A stretch of DNA of 64,000 nucleotides from GWE2-40-63 sp050179685 (GTDB lineage: Bacteria; Bacteroidota; Bacteroidia; Bacteroidales; SZUA-534), in assembly GCA_050179685.1 (NCBI GenBank), contig JBFXEW010000005.1, positions 62,001-126,000 of the forward strand. Reading direction: 5' to 3'. A program made the translations under genes and the position numbers. The notes beneath the pieces are model-generated. The model had not been told where the DNA came from, made no database searches, and saw only the letters and a program-made list of their open reading frames with translations. Shown here in pieces: positions 16,673 to 25,772 of this stretch (within the stretch, counting starts at the first letter, position 1; every line of letters begins with the position of its first letter).

Positions 16673-19600
16673 ATGTTAAAAACTGCTACGCCTTACCAAA
16701 GTAAAAATAAATTACGAATTGTTACTGCTGCCTCGCTTTTCGACGGGCACGATGCAGCCATTAATATCATGCGACGCATATTGCAGTCGTCAGGTGCTGA
16801 GATTATTCACCTGGGCCATAACCGCTCGGTGATGGAAATTGTGGATTGTGCCATTCAGGAAGACGCCCATGCCATTGCCATTACTTCGTACCAGGGTGGA
16901 CACCTTGAGTTTTTTAAATACATGTACGACCTGTTAAAGGAAAAAGGCTGCGGGCACATAAAAATATTTGGTGGCGGAGGCGGTGTTATCCTGCCCTCTG
17001 AAATTGAAGAATTGCATCAGTATGGTATAGCTCGTATTTACTCGCCCGACGATGGCCGCGAACTTTCCTTGCAGGGAATGATAAACGATGTGCTGGAGCA
17101 ATCGGACTATGCTTTGCCCCTGCCCGAAGTAGTTTTCAAAAAGCTTCCCGGGCACAACGAACCCGATAAAATTGCCCGATGCATCACCGTGCTCGAGAAT
17201 CAGTTTCCCGAAGCTACTCAAATAAAAACATTGCTTTCGGAACATCAGCTTCCCGAATCGGCGCCGGTTATTGGCATTACCGGAACTGGTGGTGCCGGAA
17301 AATCGTCGTTGGTTGATGAACTGGTGCGGCGCTTTTTAATGGATTACAACGATTTAAAGATTGGCATCCTGAGTGTGGACCCAAGCAAACGCAAGTCGGG
17401 CGGAGCCTTACTGGGCGACCGCATCCGCATGAATTCCATTCACAACCCGCGCGTGTACATGCGCAGCATGGCCACCCGCCAGGCCAACCTCTCGCTCAGC
17501 AAGCACATCGACGATTCCATTCAGGTACTTAAACAGGCAGGCTACGATTTAATTATTCTCGAAACCTCGGGCATCGGGCAATCGGATACTGAGATTGTCG
17601 ATCATTCCGACCTTTCGATTTATGTGATGACTCCCGAGTTTGGCGCTCCTTCGCAACTGGAAAAAATTGATATGCTCGACTTTGCCGATTTGGTTGCCAT
17701 CAATAAATCGGATAAAAAAGGGGCGCAGGATGCTTTGCGCGACGTGAGCAAACAGTTCCAGCGTAACAAAGGCCTGTGGCATGCCCAGCCCGATTCCATG
17801 CCGGTGTACCTGACCCACGCCTCGCAATTCTTCGATCAGGGGGTGAACCGCTTTTACAAAGCACTGAAGCAAAGCCTGAACGAGAAGTTCCCCAACGCCT
17901 TACGCGCCAACAATATTGATTTTATTATTGCCGAACAAAGCCCTGTCATTCCGCCCGAGCGCGTGCGTTACCTTTCGGAGATTAGCGAAACGGTGCGCAA
18001 ATACAACCGCAAAGCCGAAGAACAATCGGCTATTGCCGGAAAAATTGCTGCGCTGGAAACCAGCATCGCTATGCTAAAAGAAGGTAATCAGGACGTTCAC
18101 GAACTGGAAGCCCTGCGCGATGTGTGGCAACAAAAACTCAGTCCCGAAAACAAGGAACTGCTGACTTTCTGGAAAGAAAAAAGCACCCAATACCAGCAGG
18201 AAGCCTTTAGTTACCAGGTACGCAACAAGACCATCAGCGTACAAACCTATACCGAATCGCTGTCGCAAACGCATATTCCCAAGATTGCCGTGCCGCGCTA
18301 TCAAAACCCGGGCGATATCCTGCGCTGGTTGTTAAAGGAGAATTTTCCCGGTTACTTCCCTTACGCTGCCGGCGTGTTCCCCTTTAAGCGCGAATACGAA
18401 GACCCCACCCGCATGTTTGCCGGCGAGGGCAGTCCCGAGCGAACCAACCGCAGGTTTCATTACCTCTCGATTGGGCAAAAAGCCAAACGCCTTTCAACGG
18501 CTTACGACTCGGTAACTTTGTATGGCGAAAACCCCGATTTGCGTCCCGACATCTACGGGAAAGTGGGGAATTCCGGGGTTTCGGTAGCTACGCTGAACGA
18601 TTCCAAGAAACTGTATTCCGGCTTCGATCTCGCACACAACCTGACTTCGGTAAGCATGACCATTAACGGTCCGGCTCCCGTGCTCATGGCCATGTTTCTG
18701 AATACGGCTATTGATCAGGCTTGCGAGAAGTATATCCGTGCTTATAAACTGGAGGCTGAAGTTGAAAAGGCCCTGGTGAAAAAACTTTCGTCCGGGAAAC
18801 TGAAAAAACCCGCCTACCACGGCAGTTTACCCAAAACCAACGACGGTCTGGGTTTGATGCTGTTGGGACTTTCGGGCGACGAAGTATTGCCTGAAAAAGT
18901 TTATCAGCAAATAAAAAAAGAAACCATGGAAGCCGTCCGGGGAACCGTGCAGGCCGATATCCTGAAAGAAGACCAGGCACAAAACACCTGCATCTACAGC
19001 ATCGACTTTTCGCTGAAGCTGATGGGCGATGTGCAGGAATATTTTATCAAAAACCAGATACAGAATTTTTATTCGGTCTCCATTTCGGGCTATCACATTG
19101 CCGAGGCCGGAGCTAATCCCATCTCGCAACTGGCCTTTACGCTGGCCAATGGTTTTACTTATGTGGAGTATTATTTGAGCCGCGGCATGCACATCGACGA
19201 CTTTGCCCCCAACCTTTCGTTCTTTTTCTCGAACGGCATCGACCCCGAATTTGCGGTTATCGGACGGGTTGCCCGCCTGATATGGGCCAAAGCCATGAAG
19301 TACAAATACAAAGCCGGCGAGCGCAGCCAGAAACTTAAGTACCATATTCAAACCTCGGGGCGCTCGCTGCATGCGCAGGAAATCGAGTTCAACGACATCC
19401 GCACTACGCTGCAAGCGCTGTATGCTATTTATGACAATTGCAATTCGCTCCATACCAATGCTTACGACGAAGCCATTACCACGCCCACCGAAGAGTCGGT
19501 GCGCCGGGCTATGGCCATACAAATGATCATCAACCACGAGTTGGGACTGGCGAAAAACCAGAATCCCTTGCAAGGATCCTTTATTATTGAAGAACTGACC

Positions 19601-20038
19601 GACCTGGTTGAAGAAGCGGTAATGGCCGAATTCGATCGCCTTAACGAGCGTGGCGGGGTGCTCGGGGCCATGGAAACCAACTACCAGCGCAGCCGAATTC
19701 AGGAGGAATCGCTCCTTTACGAGAACCTGAAAAACTCGGGCCAGTTGCCCATTATGGGCGTGAATACCTTTTTGTCGTCGAGTGGCTCGCCCACCGTACT
19801 GCCGCAGGAGGTGATACGCAGTACCGACGAAGAAAAGCAAAACCAACTGAATGAGCTCAAACATTTCCATACGGTGAACCACGACAAAGCGCCCCTTTAC
19901 CTCGAGCGCCTGAAACAGGCCGCACTCGAAAACCGGAACGTGTTCGACGAACTCATGGAAGCCGTTAAATATTGTTCACTGGGGCAGATAACCCATGCCC
20001 TGTTTGAGGTGGGTGGCAAATACCGTCGGAACATGTAG
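16673..20038 (+). CDS. icmF: IcmF, fused adenosylcobalamin-dependent isobutyryl-CoA mutase with G-protein chaperone
   Basis: A 1121-residue three-part protein. Residues about 10-150 are the B12-binding domain with FDGHDAA (H26 as lower axial ligand). Residues about 190-500 are a MeaB-type GTPase with GTGGAGKS (204-211) and NKSD (344-347). Residues about 560-1121 are the mutase barrel, with SGYH (H808). The sequence DILKEDQAQNT places Q770 where methylmalonyl-CoA mutase has its carboxylate-binding arginine, and GVFPFKRE has Phe in place of the mutase tyrosine; both are signatures of IcmF rather than of methylmalonyl-CoA mutase. Reaction: isobutyryl-CoA to/from butyryl-CoA, possibly also other branched acyl-CoAs. 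It ends the beta-oxidation gene set. No cobalamin riboswitch was found upstream. Confidence 0.93.
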   Translation: MLKTATPYQSKNKLRIVTAASLFDGHDAAINIMRRILQSSGAEIIHLGHNRSVMEIVDCAIQEDAHAIAITSYQGGHLEFFKYMYDLLKEKGCGHIKIFGGGGGVILPSEIEELHQYGIARIYSPDDGRELSLQGMINDVLEQSDYALPLPEVVFKKLPGHNEPDKIARCITVLENQFPEATQIKTLLSEHQLPESAPVIGITGTGGAGKSSLVDELVRRFLMDYNDLKIGILSVDPSKRKSGGALLGDRIRMNSIHNPRVYMRSMATRQANLSLSKHIDDSIQVLKQAGYDLIILETSGIGQSDTEIVDHSDLSIYVMTPEFGAPSQLEKIDMLDFADLVAINKSDKKGAQDALRDVSKQFQRNKGLWHAQPDSMPVYLTHASQFFDQGVNRFYKALKQSLNEKFPNALRANNIDFIIAEQSPVIPPERVRYLSEISETVRKYNRKAEEQSAIAGKIAALETSIAMLKEGNQDVHELEALRDVWQQKLSPENKELLTFWKEKSTQYQQEAFSYQVRNKTISVQTYTESLSQTHIPKIAVPRYQNPGDILRWLLKENFPGYFPYAAGVFPFKREYEDPTRMFAGEGSPERTNRRFHYLSIGQKAKRLSTAYDSVTLYGENPDLRPDIYGKVGNSGVSVATLNDSKKLYSGFDLAHNLTSVSMTINGPAPVLMAMFLNTAIDQACEKYIRAYKLEAEVEKALVKKLSSGKLKKPAYHGSLPKTNDGLGLMLLGLSGDEVLPEKVYQQIKKETMEAVRGTVQADILKEDQAQNTCIYSIDFSLKLMGDVQEYFIKNQIQNFYSVSISGYHIAEAGANPISQLAFTLANGFTYVEYYLSRGMHIDDFAPNLSFFFSNGIDPEFAVIGRVARLIWAKAMKYKYKAGERSQKLKYHIQTSGRSLHAQEIEFNDIRTTLQALYAIYDNCNSLHTNAYDEAITTPTEESVRRAMAIQMIINHELGLAKNQNPLQGSFIIEELTDLVEEAVMAEFDRLNERGGVLGAMETNYQRSRIQEESLLYENLKNSGQLPIMGVNTFLSSSGSPTVLPQEVIRSTDEEKQNQLNELKHFHTVNHDKAPLYLERLKQAALENRNVFDELMEAVKYCSLGQITHALFEVGGKYRRNM

Positions 20039-20234
20039 CTTGTTATGTGAAATAGAACCCCAATGTCGTATAGTTAAAGAAAATCACCCCTATAATCCCC
20101 TCAAGGGGATACTTGCTCCGATGAAAAAGAGCAATTCCTTCCGCTATGGTGGAGCGTGAAAGATGCTTAACTAAACGACATTGAATGGAACACCCGGGGA
20201 TGCATTTTTTAGTACAAAATGAATACACCCTCAG
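20039..20234. other. Intergenic, contains one copy of an element repeated in inverted form 38 kb away
   Basis: No supported gene. Bases 20068-20176 are, in reverse complement, closely similar to 57953-58059, sharing the CCCCTTGAGGGGATTAT core and both ends (GTTTAGTTAAGC and CTATAC). A short frame from ATG 20219 (34 codons, repeating SPDHFKK) runs into the following array and is probably not a gene. Confidence 0.6.
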
Positions 20235-20510
20235 AAAGTCCCGATGATTTTAAAAATAGTCCCGATCATTTTGAAAAAAGTCCCGATCATTTTAAAAAAG
20301 ATCGGGACTTTGTAAAATAAAGTCGTGATCTTGTAAAATAAGATCGGGACTTTGTAAAATAAAGTCGTGATCTTGTAAAATAAGATCAGGACTTTGTAAA
20401 ATAAAATCCCGATCTTTTTGAAAGAAGTCCTGACCTTTTTTAAATGAAGTCCCGATCTTTTTGAAAGAAGGTCCCGATCTTTTTAAGAAAGGTCCTGATC
20501 AAAAGAGAAA
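20235..20510. repeat. 21-bp tandem array with units in both orientations (about 13 units)
   Basis: About thirteen units of 21 (twice 22) bases. Units 1-3 and 9-13 read AGTCCCGATC followed by an A/T-rich tract; units 4, 6 and 8 read GATCGGGACT, the reverse complement of that core; units 5 and 7 read AGTCGTGATC. Each unit thus has one GC-rich core and one A/T tract of 9-11 bases. The arrangement can form many alternative hairpins. No gene spans it. Confidence 0.85.
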
Positions 20511-20531
20511 GGGTGCCAATTTGTTCCCTGG

Positions 20532-21380
20532 TTGTCTGGTAAACAGCAATACATTTAATCAACTTTTAGTCGATTTCCTCAGGGATTCTTTTGGTTTCGC
20601 TGCGCGGCAGCTTTCTATTTTTCCCTGTGATTACCTGCTACAACTATTTTGCTGCTCCGCAGCTTAATGCAAATAAGCGGCAGCACCGCGTTAATATTTG
20701 TAGAAAAATACAGCTCAGGATAAATTAGCCCTTTAAGGGCGCAATATAGGTTAATAGCAAAGTTTTGTCTTTTATTGTCGGCAGACTGGTATGTTTAATA
20801 ATTATATTAATCCGGTTTGTTGCATTTATTTAAACTCTGTTGTTTGGTAATCATCCACACATTTAAACAACTCTTGGTCGACTTCGTCAGGGATTCTTTT
20901 GGTTTCGCTGTGCGGCAGCTTTTAATTTTCCCTGTGATAAACTGCTACAAATATTTTGCTGCTCCGCAGCTTAATGCAAATAAGCGGCAGCGCCGCGTAA
21001 ACATTTGTAGAAAAAAATAGCAAATGTTAAAATTAGCCCTGTAAGGGCGCAATATAGGTTAATAGCAAAGTTTTGTCTTTTATTGTCGGCAGACTGGTAT
21101 GTTTAATAATTATATTAATCCGGTTTGTTGCATTTATTTAAACTCAGTTGTTTGGTAATCATCCACACATTTAAACAACTCTTGGTCGACTTCGTCAGGG
21201 ATTCTTTTGGTTTCGCTGTGCGGCAGCTTTCTATTTTTTCCCTGTGATTACCTGCTACAAATATTTTGCTGCTCCGCAGCTTTGTGCAAATAAGCGGCAG
21301 CGCCGCGTAAAGATTTGTAGAAAAAAACAGCTCAGGAAAAATTAGCCCTGTAAGGGCGCAACATAGGCTAAAAGTAAAAA
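20532..21380. repeat. 308-bp direct tandem repeat, three copies (third truncated), with REP-like hairpins
   Basis: The marker CAGGGATTCTTTTGGTTTCG recurs with exact 308-base spacing (AGGGATTC at 20581, 20889 and 21197), and copies start near 20532, 20840 and 21148. Copies 2 and 3 are nearly identical and copy 1 is more divergent. Each contains compact palindromes such as GCTGCTCCGCAGC, a GCGGCAGCGCCGC type and AGCCCTGTAAGGGC. Short frames of about 67 codons inside are not convincing as genes. Confidence 0.88.
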
Positions 21381-21384
21381 AATA

Positions 21385-21690
21385 AAAAAGACTCTGGTAT
21401 TTGCTTTTGTTGTCCTTGGTATATGCTTTGTGACTTTGAGACTTTGTGGCAATTATATTAGCCACTAAGACACTAAAACACTAAGATATCACAAAGGTCT
21501 TCAAGGATGGAATTATTTCCATCCCGGTCTTAAAAAATAAAAAAACTATGATTTAAACTTTTGTTGTCCTTGGTGTGTGCTTTATGATTTTGAGACTTTG
21601 TGGCAACTACATTAGCCACTAAGACACTAAAACACTAAGTTACCACAAAGGTTTTCGCGGTTGGAATTATTTCTACCCCCGGGCTTTAAA
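21385..21690. repeat. 154-bp direct repeat, two copies
   Basis: TTTTGTTGTCCTTGG starts at 21405 and again at 21559, followed in both by GACTTTG, then GCCACTAAGACACTAAAACA and a GGAATTATTTC segment. The second copy runs into the 3' end of the lipoprotein gene 21673-22365. This kind of word-like sequence is a familiar intergenic repeat in Bacteroidota, by recollection. Confidence 0.8.
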
Positions 21691-22365
21691 AAAATAAAAA
21701 CGCTGGCGGCTTAACAGGTAATCGGTAAAATAGTAATCGTAATTCAGGCGGTAGCCTAAAGGTATCTGCTGGTAAACAGGATAATTTACGTTATTGACAT
21801 CGAAATAATACGTGAGTTGGGCGCTTGGATTGTTGCGCGAAAAGTCGTTGTAGTCGAGGCGTTCGGGGCCAAAAAAGGCAGAACCCGTGGCTTCCATCGA
21901 GAAAATTCCATCGAAATGCGGCACCAGGCCAAAGCGCAGACGCTCTGAGCTTAGCGGCAGGCCAAAACGCAAATCGAAACTGTAGGCCGATTCCCCCTCA
22001 TTAAAAACGTTCGCAAGCAAAAAGATGCCTTCATCGACTAACAGGTCGAAGTTATTTGTGAGAAAGGGCAGCGAATCGTTGGTGGTGTAAAGCAGGTACA
22101 CCAGGGCCGAAAAGTTAAGGGTGGCATTTTCCATCAACAGGGTTTCGCCGGTATTAGCATCGGTCAGCGAATCGGCCAAAGGCACTTCGAACCAAAGCGT
22201 ATCGCCTGTATCATATACGGTATCGTTATTCGGTAACATTATAGGCCAGAACGAGGCATACCGGGCAGCGTTCTCGTTTTCGGGAACTTCGGTTTTAAGG
22301 CAACTTTGCCCCAAAAGTGTTAACATCAGTAAAAGTAAAAGGCTGCCAAAGCCACTCTGTTTCAT
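21673..22365 (-). CDS. Lipoprotein of unknown function, related to its upstream neighbour
   Basis: Start ATG at 22365 gives 230 residues beginning MKQSGFGSLLLLLMLTLLGQSC, a clear lipoprotein signal (LGQSC lipobox). The mature part resembles the product of 22376-23065 in layout: a DTGDTLWFEV strand near the N terminus, a DANTGETLLMENATLNF segment, and a later FDVN/FYYDM-like stretch. It follows that gene after 10 bases, and both follow a POT-type transporter, so they form one operon. The last residues (FYFFKARG) are encoded by repeat sequence, so the original C terminus may have been altered. Function unknown. Confidence 0.75.
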   Translation of the reverse strand: MKQSGFGSLLLLLMLTLLGQSCLKTEVPENENAARYASFWPIMLPNNDTVYDTGDTLWFEVPLADSLTDANTGETLLMENATLNFSALVYLLYTTNDSLPFLTNNFDLLVDEGIFLLANVFNEGESAYSFDLRFGLPLSSERLRFGLVPHFDGIFSMEATGSAFFGPERLDYNDFSRNNPSAQLTYYFDVNNVNYPVYQQIPLGYRLNYDYYFTDYLLSRQRFYFFKARG

Positions 22366-22375
22366 TGTTCTTAGC

Positions 22376-23065
22376 TTAGTCCACCACATCGATAAAATAG
22401 TATTTGTTTTTATTTGCATCGCCCACCTCGCGAAACGAAGCCTTTTGCTCCGCGGTAAGCGCCTGGTATAAATTGTAATGGGTATCGGTATTGCTGATGC
22501 CGGCCGACAAGTGGGCTTCGTGGTAATCCTTGCTCATGTCGTAATAAAAAACCAGTCCCCCGCCAAAAGCTTTGCTTTCGTTTAATTCATCGGCATACAG
22601 CAAATCGGTATCGATGGAATAAATGCCCGGACGCTTAAACACCACACCCACCTTAAAATGATACAGGTAGTCGCTGTTCTGGTAAACAAGTCCCAGCATT
22701 GTAGCTTTGGGCGTTTGCGACACATAAGCCACGGGAGTTTCATACACAAAGGAATAATTATTGGGCGGATAATCCTGATTCTGCTCCATCCAGGCGCGTA
22801 CCAGCAGATTCAGGCGAATGTAGGCCTCGCTAAAATACCTGTTTTCGCGGGTGGCCGAATCGACAAAATAAGCCGAAATCCCGCCATTTATCCAAAGGGT
22901 ATCGCCCGGACTCAGCGTTTCGGCCTCGTGTTCAACACTCACCGTGGTAAGAAAAGTCGGGTAAGTCTGCTCCTCTTCTTTTTCGCAAGCCGTGAAAAGA
23001 TGCATGGCTACACCTATTATTATATAAGTTAATCGACCTGACAATCGTCGTTTATTGCTGTTCAT
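22376..23065 (-). CDS. Lipoprotein of unknown function
   Basis: 229 residues with a lipoprotein signal (lipobox LFTAC, Cys about residue 27) and an acidic EKEEEQ stretch right after it, as seen in surface-exposed Bacteroidota lipoproteins. Recognisable landmarks are SPGDTLWINGGISAYFVDSATREN and GVVFKRPGIYSIDTDLL. The protein is probably beta-rich. Its start overlaps the end of the transporter gene by 14 bases, which argues for translational coupling. It shares its layout with 21673-22365, probably after an old duplication. No named family recognised. Confidence 0.75.
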   Translation of the reverse strand: MNSNKRRLSGRLTYIIIGVAMHLFTACEKEEEQTYPTFLTTVSVEHEAETLSPGDTLWINGGISAYFVDSATRENRYFSEAYIRLNLLVRAWMEQNQDYPPNNYSFVYETPVAYVSQTPKATMLGLVYQNSDYLYHFKVGVVFKRPGIYSIDTDLLYADELNESKAFGGGLVFYYDMSKDYHEAHLSAGISNTDTHYNLYQALTAEQKASFREVGDANKNKYYFIDVVD

Positions 23066-24506
23066 GGGTTTCCTTCAATAAGAATTTGTCGTAGAGCCAA
23101 AGCGCTGCAGCGGCTGTAAGGCCAATGGCGCTTACCACATACCAGATGGACGAGGGATGGTATTTATCCCACAGCATCTGTGTTAAACCGGCGGCATCGA
23201 GGTTAAACTCAGTGTAAGCCCGGGTAAACAGTTCCGACTGCGTAAGCCCTTCCACATCGATTCCCCGGTCAAGAAACTCGCGCCGGAGCAACGACACTTT
23301 GTCGGACATACGCTGATAAACGGGGCCGGAAACAATCCCGGCCAGGTACGAACCCAAAGCCACCGGCAGGTAAGAGCAGCCCATATAGAGCGCAACCTTG
23401 TCTTTAGGGGCGATGCGGCCAATGTACTCGGTAATTTTTGGACTGCCGGCCATTTCGCCAAAGCCAAAAATAAGGAGGCTGAGTATTAGGAAAAAGGGAT
23501 TGTTGGTCATCAGGGCCATGCCCATCCCGATGGAAGCCACGATAAAGCCGGTAATCATCGAGTTGATGGGCCGTATGCGCATAACCAGCGACGAAACCAA
23601 TAACTGAAAAGTAATAATAAACAAGGCATCCATATTGGTAAAGTACTCAGCCTGGATGGTTCCGTCGGGGCTTCCAATTTTACTGATAAGCCAGGGAAAA
23701 ACCACTTCGAGTTTTTGGTAAACCACCGTGGTATCGATCCATTGGGTGATAAATACCGAGAGGGTAAAAAAGAGCTGGTAGTACATGCTCCAGAATCCGG
23801 CAACAATAACCAGAAAAACCACCAGCTTTAAATCGCTTAAGGCAATAAAAATATTTTTAAAGATGCGGACAATCGAAGCTTTCAGCGATTCCTGCGTTTG
23901 GGTACGTTCAGGTTCCTTAAAAAAGAAAAGCACCAGCAGGTTCACCAGAATAAGGGCTGCCGATACATAAAACACCATCTGAAAGGCCGACTCGCTGAAT
24001 TGCAAGGCTACAATTGGCCCGACAAAAGCCCCGATATTCACCATCATGTAAAAAATTCCAAAGCCAATCGACGAGGTTTCCTCATCGGTAGTGCGGGCCA
24101 CGGTGGCCGAAATAATGGGTTTAAACAAGGCGGCACCCAGCGCTAAAAACAAGTAATTGATAAAAACCGTAGCAAAGGAGCGGCAAAAAGGCATGATGAC
24201 GAAAGATGCAAAATAAATGCTGTAAGCAATCAACAAAGTTTTCTTAAAGCCAATCTTATCGGCAATGGCGCCGGTAATCAGGGGAAGCAAATACAGAATG
24301 GCTGTTCCCACGCCCATAATGGTTCCCTTTTCGGCCTGACTCAGTCCCAGTGCGCCCACGTCGGTCGACAGGGTGAGGTAATTGGCAAAAAGCATGAAAA
24401 AGCCATAATAGGCCCAGCGTTCAAACAGTTCCATGGTGTTGGCCACCCAAAAGGTGCGCGGAAAACGGGCAAAGATGGATAAGATTCCCGGTGATTTTTG
24501 CTTCAT
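23052..24506 (-). CDS. Major facilitator transporter of the POT/PTR (proton-coupled oligopeptide) type
   Basis: 484 residues with 12 or more hydrophobic helices. MELFERWAYYGFFMLFANYL matches the POT helix-1 motif ExxERFxYYG in modified form, and GFGIFYMMVNIGAFVGP matches the PTR2 signature around helix 5. The product probably imports peptides or a related nitrogenous compound with protons. Two lipoprotein genes follow in the same operon, one overlapping by 14 bases, suggesting that uptake is linked to a cell-surface function. Substrate unknown; the first motif has W in place of F, so specificity may differ from that of standard peptide importers. Confidence 0.83.
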   Translation of the reverse strand: MKQKSPGILSIFARFPRTFWVANTMELFERWAYYGFFMLFANYLTLSTDVGALGLSQAEKGTIMGVGTAILYLLPLITGAIADKIGFKKTLLIAYSIYFASFVIMPFCRSFATVFINYLFLALGAALFKPIISATVARTTDEETSSIGFGIFYMMVNIGAFVGPIVALQFSESAFQMVFYVSAALILVNLLVLFFFKEPERTQTQESLKASIVRIFKNIFIALSDLKLVVFLVIVAGFWSMYYQLFFTLSVFITQWIDTTVVYQKLEVVFPWLISKIGSPDGTIQAEYFTNMDALFIITFQLLVSSLVMRIRPINSMITGFIVASIGMGMALMTNNPFFLILSLLIFGFGEMAGSPKITEYIGRIAPKDKVALYMGCSYLPVALGSYLAGIVSGPVYQRMSDKVSLLRREFLDRGIDVEGLTQSELFTRAYTEFNLDAAGLTQMLWDKYHPSSIWYVVSAIGLTAAAALWLYDKFLLKETHEQQ

Positions 24507-24668
24507 TGTTTGTTTAGTTTTGGTAAATGCGCCGGAAGATAGTTATAAACTTAGAAAAGTAAAAACCAGACACGGACAAATACCTTAAACCATATTCAGG
24601 GTTTAACCATAATATCAGATAGGTATTTTTTCGAAGAACAAATCCCGAATGGTTCCCTGCAAAAATAC

Positions 24669-25565
24669 TTACAATTCATAATAATCTGTTGCTATGGTTG
24701 CAGCCAGTAGGCGACTTAACAGGGCAAACCGCATCAAATACAGGGAATGTCCGATATTGGGTTCCTTCCTGTAAAGTAAATAGGGATTGATCCGGTTTTT
24801 TTTGCCCGGTATAATAAAATCGGGTTCAAACTGGAATATAGCCATTGGCTGGTTGTCGAACAACAAGAGCGAACGAAAAGTGTTTCCGTTGGTAACCAGC
24901 ATAAAGGCCGTACTGTCGTAGTTGCCCTTAACCACAAAGTTATAATTCATATCAAAAGCCTGGTACCGTTTTAATTTTTCTATAATTCCACGGCTCTCGG
25001 AATCTAAACGTTCAAGCCATTGGATACCGGTTGAATCCAACTGAAGGTTGGTATTGATGGTAAACCAGCCGAGGGTATCGCCCTCTTCAATGATGAGTCC
25101 GCGGGCTTCCTGACTCCAATCAATAAAAATTACTTTTTCCGTTTCGAGCGCATAATTTCCATCCTCATCTTTTACCCGTTCTCTTGAAGTTGATTTAACA
25201 CCGGTAATAAATATAGGCAGGGTCCATTCAAAGCCTTCGGGCTTTATGGTTAAGGTGTTTTTTATGACCAGGGGCAGGCTTTCCTTATCATTTATATCGA
25301 TGCCAATAAATAAGGTCAAAGCTCCCCATTTAACATTTTTCCAAAACCTGCCGTTTCCTTTCGATACAGCTTTGGGTGTACCTAAATGCCACAATAATTC
25401 GGAATCCTGAGCCTTTTCATTGATTCGATACTTGTTTTTAAGTAAATTGGGCTTCACCATCGGCAGTGAATCATACTCCGACAACAAAGGTTGTGCCCCC
25501 AACATTCCCGCAAAAGCGCTTAGAAACAGGGCCACCAGATAAAAAGTAAGGTGTTTTATTTTCAT
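24669..25565 (-). CDS. Exported protein of unknown function
   Basis: 298 residues with a signal peptide (about residues 1-24, cleavage likely after GMLGA). The rest is rich in beta-strand patterns and has no family I recognise. Notable segments are FIDWSQEARGLIIEEGDTLGWF and GNTFRSLLLFDNQPMAIFQF. There is no lipobox and no membrane segment after the signal, so a periplasmic or secreted location is likely. It stands alone: 162 bases separate it from the transporter operon downstream and 207 from the next gene upstream. Start ATG 25565 fits the signal peptide. Confidence 0.7.
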   Translation of the reverse strand: MKIKHLTFYLVALFLSAFAGMLGAQPLLSEYDSLPMVKPNLLKNKYRINEKAQDSELLWHLGTPKAVSKGNGRFWKNVKWGALTLFIGIDINDKESLPLVIKNTLTIKPEGFEWTLPIFITGVKSTSRERVKDEDGNYALETEKVIFIDWSQEARGLIIEEGDTLGWFTINTNLQLDSTGIQWLERLDSESRGIIEKLKRYQAFDMNYNFVVKGNYDSTAFMLVTNGNTFRSLLLFDNQPMAIFQFEPDFIIPGKKNRINPYLLYRKEPNIGHSLYLMRFALLSRLLAATIATDYYEL

Positions 25566-25772
25566 CGCTTAAACTTATTATATGGGTTAACTTATCGGCA
25601 GAAACAGAAAAACTGCTACCGCTTATATTTATTTTAATTCAATATTTTTTTATGCACTGACCTACCCTTGTTGTTTTGCATCAAAGGCTCCTGGCCAAAA
25701 AAAACGAAACAATCATCAGCTAGCGCACTAAAGATATTCTGGCCTTCGACGGGATGTATCTTTTTCATAAGC

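Noticed and set aside
18827..19882. 351-codon open frame antisense to icmF
   Set aside because: The plus strand encodes a complete, well-conserved mutase here. The antisense frame has no recognisable domain and is explained by codon bias.
20461..21020. Frames of 67-68 codons inside the 308-bp repeats as small genes
   Set aside because: They are interrupted differently in each copy and span palindromes; they look like chance frames in non-coding repeats.
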